From the NCBI GenBank assembly GCA_003670675.1, contig QWQY01000002.1, positions 1 through 48,110 on the forward strand: a DNA stretch of 48,110 bases. Reading direction: 5' to 3'. Below, in pieces: positions 9,346 through 19,162 of the stretch. The first letter of the stretch is position 1, and each line of letters opens with the position of its first letter. A program made the position numbers and the translations under genes. This DNA is from Chloroflexota bacterium (GTDB lineage Bacteria > Chloroflexota > Chloroflexia > Chloroflexales > Roseiflexaceae). The notes below the pieces were generated by a model. The model did not search any database and was not told where the DNA came from. It saw only the letters and a program-made list of their open reading frames with translations.

Positions 9346-10356
9346 ATGCTGATGAGCGCACCATCCCAACCGAGTATCGTCGACATCCTCAGCGACGCAT
9401 ATGCACGCCTCAACCGGGCTGCATGGATTGTCGCCATTCCCTTGGTGCTGAACGTAGCACTCTGGTACGCACCAGCGGTGTCGTTCGCACCGCTCCTCAA
9501 CCAATCTGCCCAACTATTGCGCGACATGCAACCCGACGATGCGCCCGAATCGACTGCCGAAATCCGTCAGATTCGCGATCAAACCATAACCGTCCTCGAA
9601 GAGCTCGGTAGCGACGACATGCGCCCGCAACTGGCCTGGCTCAACGCCGTGCCCTATACGATATACGGCTTCCGGGCTGGTGGGGCGAGCGCAGACGCGG
9701 TCGGCTTGCCGTTCATTAACGCACAACCAGCCAAAGTCGACCCCGCCACGGCCATCTGGGTCGAGGGCTTTGGCGATGTGGCACGGAGCTTTCTCGTCGT
9801 CAATGTCGTCGGCTTGTTCATGACCGCGCTCTACTTGCTCCTGGTGGCGGGGAGTGTTCGCGATTCTGCTCCCATGGACAAGTTTGGCGGGCAGCTCCTG
9901 CTGACCATGGGGCGGTTGTTGCTCTATGCACTGACCATCACGGCTATCGCCGTTGTGCTGTTGATCCCGCTGTCCATCTTCACCTTCCTGCTGATTAGTC
10001 TCAACCCCGCATTCGGGGCATTTGTCCTCCTGGCAGGATCGGCGATTTGGTTATGGGCGGGCATTTATCTGGGGTTCACCCGCGAGCTGATGGTCCTCAA
10101 CGACTACGGCCCGTTCCAGGCAATACGGGCCAGTATCACGCTGGTGCGTACATCGTTTTGGCGGGTGGTATCGTTCGTGGGGGTCTTGTTGGTTGTGGTC
10201 GCTGGGATGGGGATTGTGCTGGCAGGCATGATCGGCACCCAAGCAGGCCTCATCGGCGCAATTATTGTCAGTGCCTATCTGATGAGTGGGATATCCGTCG
10301 CACGCATGCGCTTCGTGCAACTCCATCAGGGTGCTCCGACCGTCCACATCGTCTAA
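9346..10356 (+). CDS. Multi-pass membrane protein of unknown function
   Basis: Likely start MLMSAPSQPSIVDILSDAYARLNRAAW; several hydrophobic segments; TATAAT at 9318-9323 upstream. Confidence 0.7.
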   Translation: MLMSAPSQPSIVDILSDAYARLNRAAWIVAIPLVLNVALWYAPAVSFAPLLNQSAQLLRDMQPDDAPESTAEIRQIRDQTITVLEELGSDDMRPQLAWLNAVPYTIYGFRAGGASADAVGLPFINAQPAKVDPATAIWVEGFGDVARSFLVVNVVGLFMTALYLLLVAGSVRDSAPMDKFGGQLLLTMGRLLLYALTITAIAVVLLIPLSIFTFLLISLNPAFGAFVLLAGSAIWLWAGIYLGFTRELMVLNDYGPFQAIRASITLVRTSFWRVVSFVGVLLVVVAGMGIVLAGMIGTQAGLIGAIIVSAYLMSGISVARMRFVQLHQGAPTVHIV

Positions 10357-10414
10357 AGAGTCTCGAGTGCTGCGCCTGGGGAGCAATCCCCTTGATCACA
10401 GGAAAGATAGTTGA

Positions 10415-12337
10415 ATGACTGACGCATCAATGCAAGGATCCACCTACGACGAGAGTCAAATTCAGGTTCTCGAAGGTATGGAAGCGGTGCGCAAGCGCCC
10501 GGGCATGTACATTGGACCCACCGATATCAACGGGTTGCACACCATGGTGCGTGAAGTCGTCGACAACTCCGTCGACGAAGTCATGGCCGGCCGTGCCACC
10601 AAAGTCATGGTCACCATCCACCAAGACGGCTCGGTCACCGTCCGTGACGACGGCCAGGGTATCCCCGTCGGCATCCACCCCAAAATGGGCATCAGCACGT
10701 TGACCGTGGTCATGACTGTGCTCCACGCCGGCGGCAAGTTCGGCGGCACCGGCTACAAAGTATCGTCTGGTCTGCACGGCGTGGGTGTCTCGGCAGTCAA
10801 CGCCTTGTCGTCGTACTGCAAAGTGACGGTCTATCGCGCCGGCCGTGAGTACTACCAAGAGTTCCGCTGCGGCGCACCCGTCAGCGAGGTCATCGAGGTC
10901 GGTCCCACCGAAGAACACGGCACCGAGACGACCTTCATGCCCGATACGACGATCATCCAGTCGATCGACTACAACTTCAAAACCCTGGCCCAGCGCTTCC
11001 GCGAGATGTCGTACCTCAACAAAGGGCTCCGCTTCCGCTTCGTCGACGAACGCGACGGCAACGAGCTGAGCTTTTACTTCGAAGGTGGCATTGGCTCGTA
11101 TGTGCGCCATCTCAACAAAGATCGCGTCACCCTCCACAAAAACCCGTTCTATGTCGAGCGCGTCTCAGACGACGTCGCAGTCGAGATTTCGTTGCAATAT
11201 ACCGAAGCCTACGACACCGATTCAATCTATTCGTTTGCCAACAACATCAACAACACCGACGGCGGCGCGCACGTTACGGGCTTCCGCAACGCACTCACCC
11301 GGGTCGTCAATGCATATGCCCGGAGCAAGAATCTGCTCAAAGAAAACGAAGGCAACCTGACCGGCGACGACGTCCGCGAAGGCCTGACCGCCGTCATCAG
11401 CGTCAAGCTCCGCGATCCGCAGTTCAGCTCACAAACCAAAGAAAAACTCGTCAGCCCCATCGCCGCCACCGCCGTCAACACCGTCTTTGGCGAAGCCTTG
11501 CAGATGTGGCTCGAAGAGAACCCCGCCGAGGGCAAACGTGTCATCGAAAAGTGTATCTCGGCTGCCCGTACCCGACTGGCCGTCCAAAAAGTCCGCGAAA
11601 CAGCCCGCAAAGGCCTGCTCGAAGGCTTTTCGCTGCCCGGCAAATTGGCCGACTGCTCCGACAACAACCCCGCCAACTGCGAACTCTTCATCGTCGAAGG
11701 TGACAGCGCCGGCGGAAGTGCCAAGCAAGGCCGCGACCGACGCTTCCAGGCCATCCTCCCGTTGCGCGGCAAAATCTTGAACGTCGAGAAAAGCCGGCTC
11801 GACCGCATGCTCTCCAACAACGAAGTGCGCGCGCTGATAACCGCCATTGGTGCCAGCGTCGGCGATCAGTTCGATATCTCCAAAATCCGCTACCATCGGG
11901 TCTTTTTGATGTCGGACGCCGACGTCGACGGGAGTCACATCCGTACCCTGCTGCTGACGTTCTTCTTCCGCTATATGCGCCCCTTGATTACCAGCGGCAA
12001 CTTGTACATCGCCCAACCACCGTTGTTCCGCGTCCGCGTCGGCAAAAACGACCGCTACGTATACACCGACCAAGACCGCGAAGCATACGTCGCCACCCTG
12101 ACCCCGGCCGAACGCAACCGCGTCGAGCTCCAGCGCTACAAAGGGCTGGGCGAAATGAACGCCGAACAACTCTGGGACACGACGATGAACCCAGCAAACC
12201 GCGTCATCCTTAAGGTCACTATGGACGATGCCGTCGCTGCCGAAGAAACCTTCACCATGCTGATGGGCGACCTCGTGCCACCACGCAAACGCTTCATCCA
12301 GACCCACGCACCCGAGGTCCGCAACCTCGATATCTAA
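10415..12337 (+). CDS. gyrB: DNA gyrase subunit B
   Basis: 640 aa; VLEGMEAVRKRPGMYIG, GLHGVGVSAVNALS, EGDSAGGSAKQGRDRRFQAILPLRGKILNVEK, QRYKGLGEMNAEQLWDTTM; RBS aggaaag. Confidence 0.97.
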   Translation: MTDASMQGSTYDESQIQVLEGMEAVRKRPGMYIGPTDINGLHTMVREVVDNSVDEVMAGRATKVMVTIHQDGSVTVRDDGQGIPVGIHPKMGISTLTVVMTVLHAGGKFGGTGYKVSSGLHGVGVSAVNALSSYCKVTVYRAGREYYQEFRCGAPVSEVIEVGPTEEHGTETTFMPDTTIIQSIDYNFKTLAQRFREMSYLNKGLRFRFVDERDGNELSFYFEGGIGSYVRHLNKDRVTLHKNPFYVERVSDDVAVEISLQYTEAYDTDSIYSFANNINNTDGGAHVTGFRNALTRVVNAYARSKNLLKENEGNLTGDDVREGLTAVISVKLRDPQFSSQTKEKLVSPIAATAVNTVFGEALQMWLEENPAEGKRVIEKCISAARTRLAVQKVRETARKGLLEGFSLPGKLADCSDNNPANCELFIVEGDSAGGSAKQGRDRRFQAILPLRGKILNVEKSRLDRMLSNNEVRALITAIGASVGDQFDISKIRYHRVFLMSDADVDGSHIRTLLLTFFFRYMRPLITSGNLYIAQPPLFRVRVGKNDRYVYTDQDREAYVATLTPAERNRVELQRYKGLGEMNAEQLWDTTMNPANRVILKVTMDDAVAAEETFTMLMGDLVPPRKRFIQTHAPEVRNLDI

Positions 12338-12377
12338 TCATCCATGCCCACGGCGTCATATTGACCCACGGCATGCC

Positions 12378-12407
12378 TTTTGGCCCACGGCGTGCCGTGG
12401 GCCAAAA
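12378..12407 (+). terminator. Perfect hairpin after gyrB, probable terminator
   Basis: ttttggcccacggc-gt-gccgtgggccaaaa. Confidence 0.6.
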
Positions 12408-12413
12408 TTCGGT

Positions 12414-12442
12414 TTGACAACGTACTTTTTGCGTCGTATACT
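12414..12442 (+). promoter_or_regulatory. Sigma70-type promoter of the tRNA-Ala pair
   Basis: TTGACA (12414-12419), 17-nt spacer, TATACT (12437-12442), 14 nt before the tRNA 5' end. Confidence 0.85.
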
Positions 12443-12456
12443 GAAAAAAGAGTTTT

Positions 12457-12532
12457 GGGGGTGTAGCTCAGCTGGTAGAGCGCGACAATCGCACTGTCGA
12501 GGCCAGGAGTTCGAGCCTCCTCACCTCCACCA
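12457..12532 (+). tRNA. tRNA-Ala (anticodon CGC)
   Basis: 76-nt cloverleaf folded by hand: acceptor gggggtg/cacctcc with G3:U70, D-stem gctc/gagc, anticodon arm cgaca-atCGCac-tgtcg, T-arm aggag-ttcgagc-ctcct, encoded CCA. Confidence 0.92.
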
Positions 12533-12546
12533 AGTTCATAATGTCT

Positions 12547-12622
12547 GGGGCAATAGCTCAGTTGGTAGAGCGCAACGCTGGCAGTGTTGAGGTCTGGGGT
12601 TCGACCCCCCATTGCTCCACCA
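12547..12622 (+). tRNA. tRNA-Ala (anticodon GGC)
   Basis: 76-nt cloverleaf folded by hand: acceptor ggggcaa/ttgctcc with G3:U70, anticodon arm caacg-ctGGCag-tgttg, T-arm tgggg-ttcgacc-cccca, encoded CCA. Confidence 0.93.
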
Positions 12623-12715
12623 GTCAATCACCGCAATCATACGATTGCGGTGATACTCTTTTGTGCCCAAAAATACCCTATCATAGAGGCACGAAGCGTT
12701 ATCAAGAGGTACCCC

Positions 12716-13813
12716 ATGCAACCACATCGTGAATACCACGCAAAACGCGCACGCCTCGCACAGCACATGCAGGCACTTGGTTTGAACGGGTTATTGCTTA
12801 CCCGGAGCGCCAACGTGAGTTGGCTGTCGTGTGGCGGCCAAGCCCACGTCGGCCTCAATAGCGAGAGCGCTGTTGCCAACATTTTGTGCACCCCTGAACG
12901 CGATTACCTCGTCGCGAGTGGGATCGAGATGCCGCGCATGCTCGCCGAAGAAATGACCAATCTGCCCGTGACGCCGCATGTGTTCCCCTGGTTCGAGCCA
13001 CAACAACGCGATGCGTGGATCGACAATCTGTGTGGAGCGGGCACCTGGGCGAGTGACCTGCCCGGCGCACGCTCGCAGGCAGCGGCGCTCACCGACCTGC
13101 GCGTCACCCTCGAGCCCGAAGAAATCGATCGCTACCGCGCACTCGGTGCAGCAACCGGACGCGCTGTCGAGGCGGTCACACGAGCGGTTCGCCCCGGGAT
13201 GCGCGAGTTCGAGGTATCTGGCTTATTAGCTGCGCATGTCTACGCGATGGGCGCAGCACCGGTGGTCACGCTGGTAGCAGCAGACGACCGCCTGCTCCAG
13301 TTCCGTCACCCCATACCCACCGACACACGTGTCCAAAAAACCGCCATGGTCGTCGTGTGTGCCCGCCGCAACGGCTTGATCGTATCGGCCACACGGCTCG
13401 TGTCGTTCGGCGCTATGGATGCAACCATGGCCCAGCGGGCCGCAGATTGCGCCGCCGTCGATGCCGCTGCCTGGCATGCAACGGTACCCGGACAAACCCT
13501 CGGTAGTGCGTTCCAGGCCATCATCGCAGCCTACCACGAATGTGGTCACATCAATGAATGGCACAAACATCATCAGGGCGGCGTGACCGGCTACGAAAAC
13601 CGCGAAATCCAGGCACGCCCTGACAGCACTCACATCATCGGGGTCAATCAGGCGTATGCGTGGAACCCGAGCATCACCGGCACCAAATCCGAAGACACCA
13701 TGATCGTCACCGCCAATGGCCCCGAATCGGTGTCGACCACCGGCGATTGGCCTATGCAGCAGGTTACCATCGGCGGCACCGTCTACGAGCGGCCGGCGGT
13801 ATTGATCAACTAG
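12716..13813 (+). CDS. M24 family metallopeptidase (Xaa-Pro aminopeptidase-like)
   Basis: Start MQPHREYHAKRARLAQHMQALGLNGLLLT; C-terminal GHINEWHKHHQGGVTGYENRE and AWNPSITGTKSEDT resemble the pita-bread fold. Confidence 0.75.
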   Translation: MQPHREYHAKRARLAQHMQALGLNGLLLTRSANVSWLSCGGQAHVGLNSESAVANILCTPERDYLVASGIEMPRMLAEEMTNLPVTPHVFPWFEPQQRDAWIDNLCGAGTWASDLPGARSQAAALTDLRVTLEPEEIDRYRALGAATGRAVEAVTRAVRPGMREFEVSGLLAAHVYAMGAAPVVTLVAADDRLLQFRHPIPTDTRVQKTAMVVVCARRNGLIVSATRLVSFGAMDATMAQRAADCAAVDAAAWHATVPGQTLGSAFQAIIAAYHECGHINEWHKHHQGGVTGYENREIQARPDSTHIIGVNQAYAWNPSITGTKSEDTMIVTANGPESVSTTGDWPMQQVTIGGTVYERPAVLIN

Positions 13814-13828
13814 ACTCCAAACCAATCA

Positions 13829-13857
13829 CGCCCCCGTCGGCAGTGCCGACGGGGGCG
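13829..13857. terminator. Strong hairpin between convergent genes, possible bidirectional terminator
   Basis: cgcccccgtcggc-agt-gccgacgggggcg. Confidence 0.65.
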
Positions 13858-13872
13858 TGTGTGCGTCTACTC

Positions 13873-14316
13873 CTAGGCGTTGAGCAAATCAGCGACAATC
13901 AGCTTCTTCATGCCCATCATCGCCTGCATGGCCCGTTGCGCTTTGGCCGGGTCAGGGTTGCCCAACGCCTCGCCGAGCTGCACCGGCACGACCTGCCACG
14001 TCACCCCGAAGCGGTCAACCACCCAGCCGCATTGTTGCTCGGTCCCACCAGCAGCAAAGGCATCGTAATAATGGTCGACCTCGGTTTGGTCGGCGCAATC
14101 GATCATGAACGACACCGCAGAGTTCATGGTCATGTACGGTCCGCCATTGAGCGCATGGATTTCGCGCCCATCCAGCGACATGGTCAGTGTAAACGTCGTC
14201 CCGTCGGCGTTGGTCTGATGTGCGGTTAAATGCGAGTTGGGGAAGAGCGCAAGATAAAACTGCGCTGCCTCGTATGCATTGTTGTCGAACCACAAAAACG
14301 GAGTAATTTTGGGCAC
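13873..14316 (-). CDS. VOC/PhnB-like glyoxalase superfamily protein
   Basis: GTG start with aaggag RBS; VPKITPFLWFDNNAYEAAQFYLALFPNS...CGWVVDRFGVTWQVVP typical of PhnB-like proteins. Confidence 0.85.
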   Translation of the reverse strand: MPKITPFLWFDNNAYEAAQFYLALFPNSHLTAHQTNADGTTFTLTMSLDGREIHALNGGPYMTMNSAVSFMIDCADQTEVDHYYDAFAAGGTEQQCGWVVDRFGVTWQVVPVQLGEALGNPDPAKAQRAMQAMMGMKKLIVADLLNA

Positions 14317-14366
14317 GGTGCGCTCCTTCGTCACGATGAAGGCAAAGTATACCACACCGCATATTG

Positions 14367-14380
14367 ACTGACCGGTCAGT
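14367..14380. promoter_or_regulatory. Perfect 14-bp palindrome ACTGACCGGTCAGT, TetR-type operator candidate
   Basis: Perfect dyad in the divergent intergenic region between the VOC gene and the MFS gene. Confidence 0.5.
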
Positions 14381-14464
14381 TTGTTTTGGGCAACAGAACG
14401 CGCCAAAAAGCGTTGTCCCGTGCGTTACAATAATCACAATGTGAACGCAATCAAAGGACGCCCC

Positions 14465-15760
14465 ATGCGAATCCCGACCCTTATCCGACTCAGTGCCATC
14501 CACGTATCCGTCGCGTTGACATTGTTGCCCATCAACAGCACCCTCAACCGCATCATGATTACCGAACTGGGTATTTCTGCGACCCTCGTCGCGTTGCTTG
14601 TATCGGTGCCGTATCTACTTTCACCGATGCAGCTCTGGATCGGGTCACTCGGCGAACAGCGCCCGATTTGGGGCTACCACCGCAGTCCCTACATCATCAT
14701 CGGGCTGCTCCTGTGTGCATTTGGAGCAGCCAGCTCACCCACTGCTGCATTTGCCATCTATGACGGGCTGTGGTGGGGCATCCCGTTTGGGTTTTTGGCG
14801 TTCGGTGCGTGGGGCTTCGGATTCAACTTTGCGACGGTCTCGTATCTCGCATTGGCAACCGAGCTGTCGAGCCCCCAAGAACGCTCCAAAACGGTCGGTG
14901 TGATGTGGTTTGTCCTCATCCTGAGCATGATTATTGGCGGTATCAGTTTTTCTCGTGCCATCGAGCCCTACTCACACGAACGGCTCATCACTGCCTTTAT
15001 CGAGATGGCCGGTTTGGCACTGGGTATCGGCCTCCTCGGCGTCATCGGGCTTGAGCAACGCGGTCCTGCAGCAGTACCCGCCGAGCAGAGACCCAGCATG
15101 CAGGTCGTTTTGCGCACGGTATGGGGCAATCCGCAAGCCAAACGGTTCTTCGTCTATCTCATTTTGTTGTTGGTTGGCTTGTTGGGTCAGGATGTCCTGC
15201 TCGAGCCATACGCCGGCGACATCTTCGGCGTTCCACCGGCAGTCACCACACGCTATACCTCGATCTGGGGAGCGACGTTGTTGCTGGGGCTCTTGATTAC
15301 CAGCCCACTCACCAAACGCTACGGGATGAAGCGCGTCGCAGGTAGTGGAGCTGTCATCGCAGCACTCGGGTTGGGGTTGATTGTGTCAGCCGGCGCGGTT
15401 CATGAAGTCGGACTATTGGTACCAGGGCTGGCAGTGTTCGGCTTTGGATCGGGGATTTCTACCGCGGCCAACCTCGCACTGATGCTCGATATGACCGTGG
15501 CTGGCCAGGTGGGTATTTTCATTGGTGCCTGGGGCGTGGCAGATGCGTTGGCGCGCTTCGGGGGCACCATGCTCAGCGGTATCATCCGCGATGTCGTCGG
15601 GTATGCCCTCGGGAGCGTGTATGCGGGCTACGCCGTCGTCTTCGGCATCGAGATAGCCCTGTTCGGCTTTTCGCTCATCTTGCTGAGAAATATCGAAGTC
15701 AAAGACTTCACCCGCCATGCGTCCACCCGCGACGTCATCGCTGCAGCCGGCAACGTGTAA
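14465..15760 (+). CDS. PucC/BCD-family MFS transporter
   Basis: LPINSTLNRIMITELGISATLVALLVSVPYLLSPMQLWIGSLGEQRPIWGYHRSPYIIIG matches the pattern of the PucC/LhaA family. Confidence 0.8.
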   Translation: MRIPTLIRLSAIHVSVALTLLPINSTLNRIMITELGISATLVALLVSVPYLLSPMQLWIGSLGEQRPIWGYHRSPYIIIGLLLCAFGAASSPTAAFAIYDGLWWGIPFGFLAFGAWGFGFNFATVSYLALATELSSPQERSKTVGVMWFVLILSMIIGGISFSRAIEPYSHERLITAFIEMAGLALGIGLLGVIGLEQRGPAAVPAEQRPSMQVVLRTVWGNPQAKRFFVYLILLLVGLLGQDVLLEPYAGDIFGVPPAVTTRYTSIWGATLLLGLLITSPLTKRYGMKRVAGSGAVIAALGLGLIVSAGAVHEVGLLVPGLAVFGFGSGISTAANLALMLDMTVAGQVGIFIGAWGVADALARFGGTMLSGIIRDVVGYALGSVYAGYAVVFGIEIALFGFSLILLRNIEVKDFTRHASTRDVIAAAGNV

Positions 15761-15804
15761 CACTCCCGCCCGCTCACGCTCCGTCGTGACAGTCCGATGT
15801 GCGC

Positions 15805-16968
15805 CTATTGCATGACGCTGGCTTCGCAGAAAAACGACGCGAGCGCCGGCGGCAAAATTTCGGCAAAGCGCGTCGTGTCGCCGACGGCATGACCGGCGAG
15901 GGGCATCAGACGCGCAGTCAATGGCTTTTTGAGCGCAGTAGCAACCGACGCTACCTCGCGATACATGCCCGCCAACGCGTCGACCGACACATCAGCCGCC
16001 AGCGGGATGGTATCGAGCCCTGTGCCGCAGACCGTACTAAATGCCAACAAATCCCGCAACGTATAGCGACCCTCGCGTGCCCGCTGGGCCAACACTGCAT
16101 CCTCGACCACCGGCAACATAATGCCCGAAAAGCCCAACTGTGTGACCGCACAGGCGCGGATCGTCGCCGTCAAGGCGCGTACCGCACTCAGCGTGCCCCA
16201 GCCACCAAACGGCACTCCTGACAGCGCCTCGATGGCACCTGCGATGCTCCGCTCGGGGTGGGGATGCGGCGCAAGCGACCAATCACAGCCCGCATAACCA
16301 ATCCCATACTGCGCACAAATTGGTTGGGCAATGCGGGCGAACAGCGCATCGTAGCGCACAATATCGGTAGCCAACTGCTGCAACGCTGTCGCCACCAACC
16401 GCGGTCGGTCGGCGTGGCCGAGTGGCACCTCTGCCAGCGGGCGGGTTGCCTGCCAGGCCAACGCTGCCGCCTCGGGGCCAATCGCCAGCCATGGGGCACC
16501 GCCGTCGTGCCACGAGGCGGGGAAGAACGGGCTGCCCGCGGGTACCTGTGCCAACGCCGCTACCCGCAGGTTGCCCACGCCGCCCGGTACGATCCGAGCC
16601 AGGTCGTGTGTCATCCGCGCCATCTGCTGGATAGCTCCTTCGTCGACGGCGTCGTGCGTCGTCAACGACACACTGGCAAATAACGCCTGCGTGGCAGCCA
16701 TTGCATCGGCGAGTTGATCGAGGCGCTCGCGCTGCACAACGCCGAGGGTGACGTAATCAAACCCCAAATCCAACGCGCGCTCTTCGAGCCCACAGGCCAC
16801 ACTGACCAGGTCGGCGCAACTGTTGAACCCATCTACCGTCGGCGTGGCCCGCAATGTCTGCACCACAACGCCCTCACGGGCGAGCTGCGTGCGCAGTGCT
16901 GCGGCGGCATCGGCGGCCCGTTGCCAATCCTTCTCGCGCGTGCCAACGGTAATCGTGCGTAGCTCCAT
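15805..16968 (-). CDS. DUF711 family protein
   Basis: MELRTITVGTREKDW...NSCADLVSVACGLEERALDLGFDYVTLGVV and GVPFGGWGTLSAVRALTATIRACAVTQLGFSGIMLPVVED are DUF711-like. Confidence 0.75.
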   Translation of the reverse strand: MELRTITVGTREKDWQRAADAAAALRTQLAREGVVVQTLRATPTVDGFNSCADLVSVACGLEERALDLGFDYVTLGVVQRERLDQLADAMAATQALFASVSLTTHDAVDEGAIQQMARMTHDLARIVPGGVGNLRVAALAQVPAGSPFFPASWHDGGAPWLAIGPEAAALAWQATRPLAEVPLGHADRPRLVATALQQLATDIVRYDALFARIAQPICAQYGIGYAGCDWSLAPHPHPERSIAGAIEALSGVPFGGWGTLSAVRALTATIRACAVTQLGFSGIMLPVVEDAVLAQRAREGRYTLRDLLAFSTVCGTGLDTIPLAADVSVDALAGMYREVASVATALKKPLTARLMPLAGHAVGDTTRFAEILPPALASFFCEASVMQ

Positions 16969-16977
16969 GGTCTGCTC

Positions 16978-17298
16978 CTAGCCGCCCATCACCATGCGAA
17001 TAATCCAAAAGGACACCATTCCGCAGACGACCGTCAAAATGGCGTTGCTGGTGCGCCATGCCACCAATGCACCGATGATGCCTGCAAGCACTGCCGGCCC
17101 GAGCGACAACACCCGCCCCGCCGCACCACTCGTGGTGACCAACGCCGGCACGACCAAGGCCGTAAACACCGCCGCCGGCACATACCGGAGCCACAACGCC
17201 AACCACGGTGGCGGATTGTTGCGCATCACCAGCAACGGGATCGCCCGGGCTGCGTAGGTCACCGCCGCCATGCCCACATAGGTCAACCAAATACTCAT
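16978..17298 (-). CDS. azlD: AzlD-domain protein (branched-chain amino acid transport subunit)
   Basis: 106-aa hydrophobic protein MSIWLTYVGMAAVTYAARAIPLLV...YVPAAVFTALVVPAL. Confidence 0.82.
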   Translation of the reverse strand: MSIWLTYVGMAAVTYAARAIPLLVMRNNPPPWLALWLRYVPAAVFTALVVPALVTTSGAAGRVLSLGPAVLAGIIGALVAWRTSNAILTVVCGMVSFWIIRMVMGG

Positions 17299-18425
17299 GC
17301 CGTTGCTCCTGGCAGGGTGTCGAGGTAGGCAGCAAATGTGTGCAAACCGACATCAAAATCTTCTTTGCCAAAGCCGATGCGAAAGAAGTTCCCGGGATAC
17401 CCGTAGACCGTTGCCGGCAACACCAACACCCCGTGCTGTGTTTTCAGTGTGTCTGCAGCATCAGCAATAGTTGTATCACCCAGCAACTCAGGGAACGCTA
17501 CACTCCCCGCCTGTGGTGCCACCATCCGTAATTGATGCGGGCGGTCCATGCACAACTGATGAAAGAGCTGCAGGTTGCGCAACACAATCGAGCGACTGCG
17601 TGCCAACATGCGTGTCCGTGCGCGCAAGGCAATCAGCGAAAGGATTTCGGACGGGGCCGAATTACAGATCGTCGTGTAGTCTTTGTAGGCCATCATACGG
17701 GCCCGGAGTTCACTATCGCGGATAATCAACCAACCAACGCGTAGACCCGCCAGACCGAATGCTTTGGACATCACGCTCAGGCTCAAGCCACGGGTGCTGA
17801 GTTCGCAGGCAGCAGGCAGGCGATCTGCCGGGTTGTACTCAAGCAGGCGATAGACTTCGTCCGCAAACAGGTACGCCCCCGCGGCCTCGGCGATGTCCAC
17901 CACCGTGCGCCATTCGTCGTGCGTCAACGTCGCACCGGTCGGATTGTGGGGCACGTTGAGCAGAATCAGCTTCGTATTGGGGCGCACAGTGCGGCGCAAT
18001 GCCTCGATGTCGAGCTTCCACTTCTGCTCTGGTTTGAGCTCGATCAGCGTCACATCGGCACCGGTCGCGCGGCCTACTTCGTAGAGCGACTGATACCCGG
18101 GCCAGGTGGTAATCATGTGATCACCCGGGCCGAGAAGAACGTTAGCGGCGATATAGACGGCTTCTTCGGCACCGGCAAAGGTCAGTACGTCGTCGGGGCT
18201 AATCCCGCTGTACATCGATGCGATTTCGGCACGCAAGACAGGCAACCCGGCGGTCTCGGTATAGCCGAGGGTCAGGTCGTCCCAACGCTGGCGCGCATCA
18301 TCGTCGGCAAGGGCCAACACATCGCGCATCGCCATGCCTTGGATATCAGAACTACAGAGGATATGTGGGGTCGAAAACTCGTGCTTTGCGAAATAGCGCT
18401 CGAGTGCAAAATCAGCAATACGCAT
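17295..18425 (-). CDS. PLP-dependent aminotransferase class I/II
   Basis: Start MRIADFALERYFAKHEF at 18425; NVPHNPTGATLTHDEW, ADEVYRLLEY, SMSKAFGLAGLRVGWLI-type motif (VMSKAFGLAGLRVGW). Confidence 0.9.
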   Translation of the reverse strand: MRIADFALERYFAKHEFSTPHILCSSDIQGMAMRDVLALADDDARQRWDDLTLGYTETAGLPVLRAEIASMYSGISPDDVLTFAGAEEAVYIAANVLLGPGDHMITTWPGYQSLYEVGRATGADVTLIELKPEQKWKLDIEALRRTVRPNTKLILLNVPHNPTGATLTHDEWRTVVDIAEAAGAYLFADEVYRLLEYNPADRLPAACELSTRGLSLSVMSKAFGLAGLRVGWLIIRDSELRARMMAYKDYTTICNSAPSEILSLIALRARTRMLARSRSIVLRNLQLFHQLCMDRPHQLRMVAPQAGSVAFPELLGDTTIADAADTLKTQHGVLVLPATVYGYPGNFFRIGFGKEDFDVGLHTFAAYLDTLPGATA

Positions 18426-19147
18426 CAGGGTTGCTCCTCTGGGGCTTGCATAGGCGTCAGAACGGCGAACCATGCACCGAACGCGCTCCCGATTAATCCT
18501 GCCAACAACACATACCAGCTCCCCGGCAACCACAACGCCGCCGCCACCGAAATCCCCGCCGCCAACAATGCCACCGAGCGATTGACGCGGTCGCGCACCA
18601 TGGGCATCAAGAAGGCGATGAACGTCAATGGGAAAATCAAATCCAGCCCGAGGCCGGCGGGGTCCGGGATCAGTGCGCCCAACAGGCTGCCAATCACCGT
18701 GCTCAACGCCCAAATGAAGTAGAGACTCAGATTGGCACCGAACTGGAACCACGCGTCCCCGCCGGTTTTCTCAAACTGCTGGACCCCTATCGCGTATGTC
18801 TCGTCGGTCAACTGGAAGGCCACCACTGCCCGCAACCAACCGGGCGACTGCCGAATATACGACGCCGTCGAGGCCGCCAACAACAGATGCCGCGCATTGA
18901 TAATCGCCGTCGCCGCAATAATGCTAATCGGGTTGGCACCTGCCGCAAATAACCCGACCGCAGTGAACTGCGATGCACCCGCAAACACGATCAGCGACAT
19001 CCCCAACGTCTCGGCAAAGCTCAATCCTGCCGCCAATGCACTGACGGCATAGACCATCCCAAACGGCGCCACCCCTGGCCACACAATTATCGTTGCAACA
19101 AATCCGCTACGTATCGCCTGCCAGCGACCGGTTGTCTCACCCTGCAT
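18425..19147 (-). CDS. azlC: AzlC family permease
   Basis: 240 aa; GVAPFGMVYAVSALAAGLSFAETLGMSLIVFAGASQFTAVGLFAAGANP. Confidence 0.88.
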   Translation of the reverse strand: MQGETTGRWQAIRSGFVATIIVWPGVAPFGMVYAVSALAAGLSFAETLGMSLIVFAGASQFTAVGLFAAGANPISIIAATAIINARHLLLAASTASYIRQSPGWLRAVVAFQLTDETYAIGVQQFEKTGGDAWFQFGANLSLYFIWALSTVIGSLLGALIPDPAGLGLDLIFPLTFIAFLMPMVRDRVNRSVALLAAGISVAAALWLPGSWYVLLAGLIGSAFGAWFAVLTPMQAPEEQP

Positions 19148-19162
19148 ACCGAAACTTTCTGC

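Noticed and set aside
11429-12307. 292-aa minus-strand ORF (and 10427..11137, 11227..11847)
   Set aside because: Antisense shadows of gyrB
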